DNA from: an uncultured Clostridia bacterium
GTDB taxonomy: Bacteria; Bacillota; Clostridia; TANB77; CAG-508
Length of the DNA: 64,000 nt
Reading direction: 5' to 3'
Assembly: GCA_944389425.1 (NCBI GenBank)
Contig: CALXMH010000002.1
Location: 1 to 64,000, forward strand
A model generated the notes under the pieces. The model searched no databases, was not told the origin of the DNA, and saw only the letters and a list, made by a program, of their open reading frames with translations. The translations under genes and the position numbers were made by a program. Every line of letters starts with the position of its first letter. Within the stretch, counting starts at the first letter, position 1. Positions 58,096-64,000 of the stretch are shown here, in pieces.

Positions 58096-59529
58096 ATGAG
58101 AAAGACTAAAATTGTCTGTACAATTGGGCCAGTAAGTGATAATGAAACTGTTTTAAAAAGACTAATGCTTGCTGGAATGAACACTGCCAGAATAAACTTT
58201 TCGCATGGTAGTTTTAAAGAACAGGAAGATAAAATAAATAAAATAAAAAAAGTAAGAGAAGAACTTAATTTACAAGTTTCTTTATTACTAGATACAAAGG
58301 GACCAGAGGTTAGAATAGGGAAATTCGAAGATGGAGAAATATTCTTAAATCCAGGAGATACATTTTCACTAACGGCAGAAGATATTATTGGAGACAAATA
58401 TGAATTTTCTATATCATATAAGGATTTATATAAGCAAGTTTCTCATGGAGATAGAATGCTTTTAGACGATGGATTAATAGAAGTAGAAGTAATTACTATA
58501 AAAGATAAGAAAATCTATTGTAGGGTTATATCAGGAGGAAAATTAACAGATAGAAAAAGCATTAATATACCTGGTAAAAAACTAAATTTACCTAGTCTGA
58601 CAGATAAAGATAGAGATGATATCATAAATGGTATAAAAGCAGATTTTGACTATATTGCAGCATCTTTTATTAGAAGCGCAAAAGATGTTTTAGAAATTAG
58701 AAAACTTTTAAATGAAAATGGTGGAGAAACAATTAAAATAATTTCTAAAATTGAAAACCAAGAAGGTGTGGATAATTTTGATGAAATTTTGAATGTCTCA
58801 GATGGAATAATGGTTGCAAGAGGAGATTTAAGTGTAGAAATACCAATGTCACGAGTTCCAATCATTCAAAAAGAATTTATTAAAAAGACATATCTTCAAG
58901 GTAAAATAGTAATTACAGCAACACAGATGTTAGAATCTATGATTAAAAATCCAAGACCAACAAGAGCAGAGGTTAGCGATATTTCAAATGCAATTTATGA
59001 TGCAACAAGTGCTGTAATGCTATCTGGGGAAAGTGCTACTGGTAAATATCCAGTAGAATGTGTTGAATTGATGGACGAAATTTCAGAAGCAACAGAGGCT
59101 TCAATTAATTATTGGAAAAGATTTTTAGGAAGAGACTATGACTTAGAACATAAGGGTTACCGTTTTAATATTTATAATGGAATATGTGCAAGTGCAATGA
59201 ACTTAAAAGCAAAAGCTATTTTAGCATATACAGAAACAGGTGAAACACCAGGAATTTTATCTGCTTTTTGCCCAATATGCCCAATATATGCTATAACTGG
59301 AAAACCAAGAATTGCAAGACAAATGAATTTGGAATGGAATGTGTATCCGATTTTAGTTGAAGGTGAAAAAAATGCTAACAAAATGATACAAATTGCAATA
59401 GATAAGTTGCAATTAGAAAAAAAGGTTGAAAAGGGAGATACAATAATAATTGCTGGTGGTGCAGAAATATTACCAGAGATAAAATCAGCAGAGATAAATA
59501 AAGTAATAGGCGGAATTATAAAATTATAA
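58096..59529 (+). CDS. pyk: Pyruvate kinase
   Basis: 477 aa. Final step of glycolysis. MRKTKIVCTIGPVSDNET, MNTARINFSHG, LLDTKGPEVRIG and ISKIENQEGVDNFDEIL with IMVARGDLSVEIP are diagnostic, and MLSGESATGKYPVECV follows. The C-terminal regulatory domain has normal length, without the extra PEP-utiliser domain of Bacillus. It is close behind glgP, linking glycogen use with glycolysis. Confidence 0.97.
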   Translation: MRKTKIVCTIGPVSDNETVLKRLMLAGMNTARINFSHGSFKEQEDKINKIKKVREELNLQVSLLLDTKGPEVRIGKFEDGEIFLNPGDTFSLTAEDIIGDKYEFSISYKDLYKQVSHGDRMLLDDGLIEVEVITIKDKKIYCRVISGGKLTDRKSINIPGKKLNLPSLTDKDRDDIINGIKADFDYIAASFIRSAKDVLEIRKLLNENGGETIKIISKIENQEGVDNFDEILNVSDGIMVARGDLSVEIPMSRVPIIQKEFIKKTYLQGKIVITATQMLESMIKNPRPTRAEVSDISNAIYDATSAVMLSGESATGKYPVECVELMDEISEATEASINYWKRFLGRDYDLEHKGYRFNIYNGICASAMNLKAKAILAYTETGETPGILSAFCPICPIYAITGKPRIARQMNLEWNVYPILVEGEKNANKMIQIAIDKLQLEKKVEKGDTIIIAGGAEILPEIKSAEINKVIGGIIKL

Positions 59530-59643
59530 TTTCAGCCTATTTTTAAATTTCCTTTATTTCTTCACAAAATTTTCATAAATAAAAGTTATAATTACACGTT
59601 AGCTAAGTATAAAATTAAATAATAGAAAGGAAGATATTTTATA

Positions 59644-61671
59644 TTGAAAGACAAAAAAGAAAAATTAGAAAAAATTAAGAATGAACTTAAAGAATTTGGG
59701 AAAAGTGTAGTACATAATATACCAAATATACTTATTGCACTATTTATTATGATTACTGCTATTGCCTTATTTGGACAGGAGAAAGCTGTACTTGGAATAT
59801 TGCTTTTATTCTTCCAATTAATGTGTATGAGTACATCGTTTAGTGTAACCAAATTTATTAAAGGTTCACTAATATTATTAATAGTAGGTTTATTTGCTGG
59901 TTTAGCACAACTAAATACTCCTTTACTAATATTATTAAACTTTTTAGTTCCTTTTGGAATAATAATGTTACTTTCAGATGATTATAATTCAAATGGATAT
60001 TTTGTATATGGATTATTCTTTTTATTAATGCAAACAAGTAATGTACAAAGTATTCCAGACTTAGGAATAGAAGTTTTATCAATAGTTTATGGATTATTGG
60101 TTTTATTTATATATAATTTAATAATGTCTAAGATAAACAAAAAAGAGCCAGAGAAAAAACTAATTGCTACTGGATATGAATCTGTTGTTAAAAGATTAAA
60201 AATTTTATCTAAACAAAAATTAGATGAAAAAACTCCAAATCCATTAAATAATATAGTAGCAAAAATTAATGCCTTACTATACAGTGAGGCTTCACAAAAA
60301 ACAGAAGTTTTAAATAAAAAAGAAGAATGCTATTTTCAAAGCGTGCTATTTTTAAAAAGAGTTGATAAATTAACTAATCTAGCCTTAGAGAACAAAGAAA
60401 AATTAACAGAAGAAGACTATAAATATTTTTACGATATAGCAAGATTATTTCAAACTGTTAAAGAACAATATTCTATGCATGATATAAATGACATAATAAA
60501 AATGTTAGATGAATTTGCAGAAAGCCACAAACTTAGCGACTCTAGTATGACATATGATTGGGTTTATACAATTAAAAAACTAAAACATATTATTAAAATG
60601 GCAAACAAACCAAAGCCAAAAATTTCTTTTAAGGAATATTTAAACATAAGAGCAACAAAACTAAAAAATAATTTTAGTTTAGATACAATACAGATGAGGT
60701 TTGCTTTAAAAACAGCATTAGCAGTAGGAATTGGTACAATTTTAGAATATTTTGTTATGATAAAAACTGGTTTTGCAAATGCATATTGGATACCAATAAC
60801 AGTATATACATTAATGATGCAATTTCATGAAGAGCAAAATACAAAAATAAAAAATTACATAATAGGAACATTATTAGGTGCAGTGGTATTTACATTAGTT
60901 TTCCAATTTGTACCACCATCAGCAGGACTATTTTTCATGGTTTTAGCTTTTGCTGTTATGTTTTCTGTTAAGAATGAAATTTTAAGGAATGTAGTTGGTG
61001 CACAAATGGTGCTTGTTTTAACATATCCAATTTACGGTAAAGTAGAAATTATCTTAATAAGAGTTGGATTAATTATTTTGGCTTCTATTATTACATGGAT
61101 AGTAGGTAAACATGTGCTATATACAGACAATTTAAATGGCTTAATAAACAAAGTTAGCCATCTATTAAGAGTAGACAGAAATATTTTAAAACAGCTAAAA
61201 AAAGCAATTAATACTAAAAACAGTGAATTTAAATATATAAGCGAATTACTTTTAGAGTCTTGTTTATTAGAAAGTTTAATAATAAAACACGAAAAAGAAC
61301 AAAAATACTATTCTGATCCATATTTAACAAGTTCAGTTGTGCAGTACAATAGAGATTTTATATTAAGTGCAGAACAATTAATTAATATATTTAAAACAGA
61401 AGATAAAGAAGAAATTAAAGGAAGTAAAGAATATATAAAATACATTGAAGAAATGGATAGTATATTAGATGTTACTCAAAATAATTGGAAAAATATTTTA
61501 AGTGATTCCAAAAAAACTAAAAAACTAGAAAAGAAAACAATTAGAAAAATATCTGATGATGTACCATATACAACAAAACACATGATGCTTTGTGTAAAAA
61601 ATATAGAAAAAATTTATAATTGCCTAGAAGAAGATAAAATTAAAATAAAACAGCAAAAGGAAAAAGTTTAA
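59644..61671 (+). CDS. FUSC family membrane protein
   Basis: 675 aa from a TTG start after GAAAGGAAG. Two blocks of about six membrane helices (residues about 20-160 and 355-490) are separated by a charged helical region, and a long cytoplasmic end follows. GTILEYFVMIKTGFANAYWIP and GTLLGAVVFTLVF fit the fusaric-acid-resistance-type (FUSC/YccS) superfamily. Substrate unknown; an efflux role is a guess. Confidence 0.8.
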   Translation: MKDKKEKLEKIKNELKEFGKSVVHNIPNILIALFIMITAIALFGQEKAVLGILLLFFQLMCMSTSFSVTKFIKGSLILLIVGLFAGLAQLNTPLLILLNFLVPFGIIMLLSDDYNSNGYFVYGLFFLLMQTSNVQSIPDLGIEVLSIVYGLLVLFIYNLIMSKINKKEPEKKLIATGYESVVKRLKILSKQKLDEKTPNPLNNIVAKINALLYSEASQKTEVLNKKEECYFQSVLFLKRVDKLTNLALENKEKLTEEDYKYFYDIARLFQTVKEQYSMHDINDIIKMLDEFAESHKLSDSSMTYDWVYTIKKLKHIIKMANKPKPKISFKEYLNIRATKLKNNFSLDTIQMRFALKTALAVGIGTILEYFVMIKTGFANAYWIPITVYTLMMQFHEEQNTKIKNYIIGTLLGAVVFTLVFQFVPPSAGLFFMVLAFAVMFSVKNEILRNVVGAQMVLVLTYPIYGKVEIILIRVGLIILASIITWIVGKHVLYTDNLNGLINKVSHLLRVDRNILKQLKKAINTKNSEFKYISELLLESCLLESLIIKHEKEQKYYSDPYLTSSVVQYNRDFILSAEQLINIFKTEDKEEIKGSKEYIKYIEEMDSILDVTQNNWKNILSDSKKTKKLEKKTIRKISDDVPYTTKHMMLCVKNIEKIYNCLEEDKIKIKQQKEKV

Positions 61672-61680
61672 ATTATAAGA

Positions 61681-61718
61681 AAAATTACCATAAAACAACA
61701 TTTTTTATGGTAATTTTT
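61681..61718 (+). terminator. Terminator after the FUSC gene
   Basis: AAAATTACCATAAAA pairs with TTTTATGGTAATTTT and a T run follows. Confidence 0.9.
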
Positions 61719-61756
61719 TGCTATTTATGATAAAATAATATTTGGGTGATGAATTT

Positions 61757-63818
61757 ATGTTATCAGTAGCCTTTAAGGGGATTTTATTTTTAATTGTAAT
61801 GTTTATATGTATTAGTAATAATGGAGCAATTATTCGTAATGGATTTGTTTTAGGTAATATGCATATTGCCTTTGTATTTGCCTTGGCTATTATTACTAGC
61901 TGTAAATATAATGTTATTAAATATTATTTAGAGAGCAAGAAAAAGAATAAATATATTTATGCAATTATAGCTACTCTTTTGTTTTTTGCTTTAATTAATA
62001 TTGCACCTATATTTTTAACAGAAGGAAACAGTATTAATAATTGGCTTTTGAGTGATTATAATAAATACCAAGATGATATTCAAATTAGAGACTTTATGTT
62101 TTTACCTATTTATTATAACTCTTTAAATATTTTGCTTATGACTATTTGTGAAACTGTTTTTTCATTAATATTAATTTGGGTTGCTTATGTAAGAGAAGAA
62201 AAACAAATGCGGCGAAATAGCTTACACATTAGAAAGATTTTTAAAGAGTGCATTTAGGTATAATTTATTTATCGTATTTTTAATTTATTTACTAACAATT
62301 CCAAATAGTATTGTAGGTATTGTTAAAATTATAGGCATTTTAGTTTTATTAGCATGGATTATATTTGAAAATGTAAAAACTTATATTGCAATAAAAGAAT
62401 GCAGAATTAAAAATAAAGAAAAATATGGCAGAGAAAATTTAGTTATTGTTATGACTACTACAAATATAGACTTTGCCTTATCAGATTATCTATTAAATCC
62501 GCTTCGCATCTTTTATAGATTTGATAATAGAAATATTTTAAAACCATTACTTGTTAGTGGCAAAAACTATACATTTGTTTTATATGATGCAGTAAGATAT
62601 GGACTTATAGATACAAAAAAATATAAAAATATTGCATATATTTTTATGATTAATGCAGATTTACTTTTAATAGATACAAGAAAAAATGAATATAAAAATA
62701 AAATAGAAGAAATTTCTAAAAAAACAAATAAATTCTTAATCTATACAAAAGAAGCATTTTTCTTTAAGCCAGTTATTTTAAGAGAAATAGAAAGTAAATA
62801 TTCATTTAAATGTAAAGAGAATATGGACTTAAAGGACATTTTAGATGTGGTACATATTAAACCAGAGGCTGATGAACTTAAACTAAATATAAAGTCATTA
62901 CTAGAATTAATTAAAGATAAAGAACTAGATAATTACATAAAAAGAGAATATGATGAGGGAAGAATAAATAAAGAAAATCTTAAAACCAAAAAAGAAGAAT
63001 TACATAAACTAATTCATGCAATTCCACTTGATAAAGATGACAAAATACAAATAGAGAAGAAAACAAATTGTATTAAAGAAGAAAAAAATACATACTTAAA
63101 ATATGGTATAGAACGAATTTTAAATTCATTTAATTACATGGAATACTTTTATACAATGCTTAAAATGAGTGAATATGTAATTCATTATATGGGATTAAAA
63201 AGCTTAATAGAAAATCCAATAGATGATGTAAAATCAGATTGTGTTAAATTTGGAACATGGAGAGATTTATTAGCTTTTGATAAAGAATATTCAAGCAAAG
63301 ACAATAAAAAAATAGATAAAATAGTAAGCTATAAAGATATTGCAAATTCTATTATAGAAATAAATAAAATTGCAAAAAACACAGATAAAAACATACTAGA
63401 AGATGACAAATTCTATTTTAAAGATGTATGCAAAACCATTGGAACAATTAGAAATAGAATATTAGTTCATGGTGCTGTTTCATATGAAATGGCAGAGAAG
63501 ATGACAAAGCTTTTATTTAATTTGTTATTTATACTTGTTAAAGAATTTGAAGAACTAAATATAACAATAGAAGATGACGAAAAAATTAAAAATATTTTTG
63601 AAAAAGATATTTCCGCAGTATACAGATATGCTAATAAAATGTTCTTATATTCAAATTCAGTGCTTGAAGATAAAAAAGTATTATTTAATGAATGTATTAA
63701 TTATGAAACAGGAAATAAGAAAGTAATAGACGGAGAAACTAGTTTTAATATAGATGTTAGATATTCATTAGACCAAATTAAAGAAAAATTAGGAAAATGG
63801 ATGTGGTATGTAAAATGA
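61757..63818 (+). CDS. Large membrane protein, function unknown (+1 frameshift)
   Basis: 686 aa with a +1 shift at CGG 62210 (codon 152). The ATG at 61757 follows GGGTGAT; a TTG at 61742 is less likely. The first part has four membrane helices. The zero frame derails at KQMRRNSLHIRKIFKECI; skipping the C gives KQMGEIAYTLERFLKSAF, then two further helices (IVFLIYLLTIPNSIVGI, LVLLAWIIFENV) and a 450-residue cytoplasmic part that is open to 63818. There is no recognised family. A RES/HEPN-like helix (TIGTIRNRILVHGAV) near residue 570 recalls HEPN-type R-x4-6-H motifs (R-N-R-I-L-V-H), which is only suggestive. Confidence 0.65.
62210..62213 (+). other. CGGC +1 frameshift site (membrane protein)
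   Basis: CAA ATG CGG CGA becomes ATG GGC GAA ATA. It joins two open frames that overlap only here and are both membrane-protein-like. Confidence 0.7.
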
Positions 63819-64000
63819 GTAGAGAAATTTTAAAATTACGCAAAAATGTAAAAATAATTTTAATAGATGGAAATACCTTGCCAACTTCATTTGAAACAGA
63901 CCAAAAAGAAACATATAAAATAGCAAAGAACCATTTATATATTAATATAGAAAAAGAATTGCCAAAATTAAGTAAGCAAGATAAAGAATACATAAAAAAT
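63815..64000 (+). CDS. Hypothetical protein, N-terminal part
   Basis: The gene begins at ATG 63815, overlapping the previous stop (ATGA), and runs off the window. The first residues MSREILKLRKNVKIILIDGN suggest a soluble protein. Coupled translation implies that it works with the membrane protein upstream. Too little is present to name a family. Confidence 0.6.
   Translation, partial: MSREILKLRKNVKIILIDGNTLPTSFETDQKETYKIAKNHLYINIEKELPKLSKQDKEYIKN

Noticed and set aside
812-63818. All CGG frame breaks as sequencing or assembly errors
   Set aside because: Not excluded, but every extra C falls before a glycine codon in the reading phase. Errors should ignore codon phase, and GG in other phases (Trp codons, codon borders, ribosome binding sites, tRNAs) shows no such breaks. 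It stays as the main alternative to test with raw reads.

Overview
The window (AT-rich, roughly 30% GC by eye) reads as chromosome of an uncultured-type, spore-forming-lineage Clostridia (low-GC Firmicutes). Evidence: AGGAGG-type ribosome binding sites, TTGACA/TATAAT promoters with 17-bp spacers, T-box leaders upstream of thrS and ileS, spoIIP and a spore photoproduct lyase, the LL-DAP aminotransferase route to diaminopimelate, strong preference for ATA and AGA codons, and class III prepilin leaders. The species cannot be named from the sequence.

Layout. 1-1760: end of an Rpn-type nuclease gene and a prepilin-like gene. 1800-3690: rpsB-tsf. 3750-7380: a secreted glucosaminidase with a dockerin-like tail followed by a membrane-anchored protein with a cohesin-like domain. 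7470-13900: tRNA-Leu, polysaccharide deacetylase, small unknown genes, and two genes with mTERF-like helical repeats, one of them a 14-unit array. 13960-26600: T-box/thrS, then pyrH-frr-uppS-cdsA-rseP-recJ-relA-gloB-hisS. 26680-31600: spoIIP, a double-length thyX, dapF-dapL, tRNA-Met and tRNA-Tyr. 31660-39900: small membrane genes, T-box/ileS, GNAT, tRNA-Leu, Cys-rich proteins, splB. 40177-42860: a second Rpn nuclease plus prepilin cassette that parallels the one at the left edge but carries a different C-terminal cargo. 43023-55380: a surface polysaccharide cluster (glycosyltransferases, Wzy-like polymerase/ligase, Wzm/Wzt-type ABC exporter). 55500-64000: glgP, pyk, a FUSC protein and a large unknown membrane protein.

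The most striking observation is a recurrent +1 reading-frame shift. Eleven times, in ten different genes, an intact protein family continues across a frame break, and every break is the same: an in-frame CGG codon whose C must be skipped so that the next codon is GGN (glycine). The affected genes are both prepilins, recJ, gloB, spoIIP, two glycosyltransferase genes, the Wzy-like gene, the ABC permease and the last membrane protein. Where the family is familiar, the restored glycine sits at a conserved position: the glycine before the prepilin cleavage site, PGHG of the metallo-hydrolase, GFRV of the FGE fold, and the glycine before the DSDD motif of GT-A enzymes. By my reading, no other in-frame CGG occurs in the resident-style genes, while CGG in the other two phases is common and harmless. 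Seven in-frame CGG codons that must be read as ordinary arginine are confined to five genes of different codon style (7625-8113, 9063-9317, 16215-16637, thyX, 37570-37806). This suggests either a recoding system (CGG as a +1 frameshift codon, or CGGN read as a four-base glycine codon) or a very unusual systematic artefact. The sequence alone cannot decide, but the strict codon phase argues against random error.
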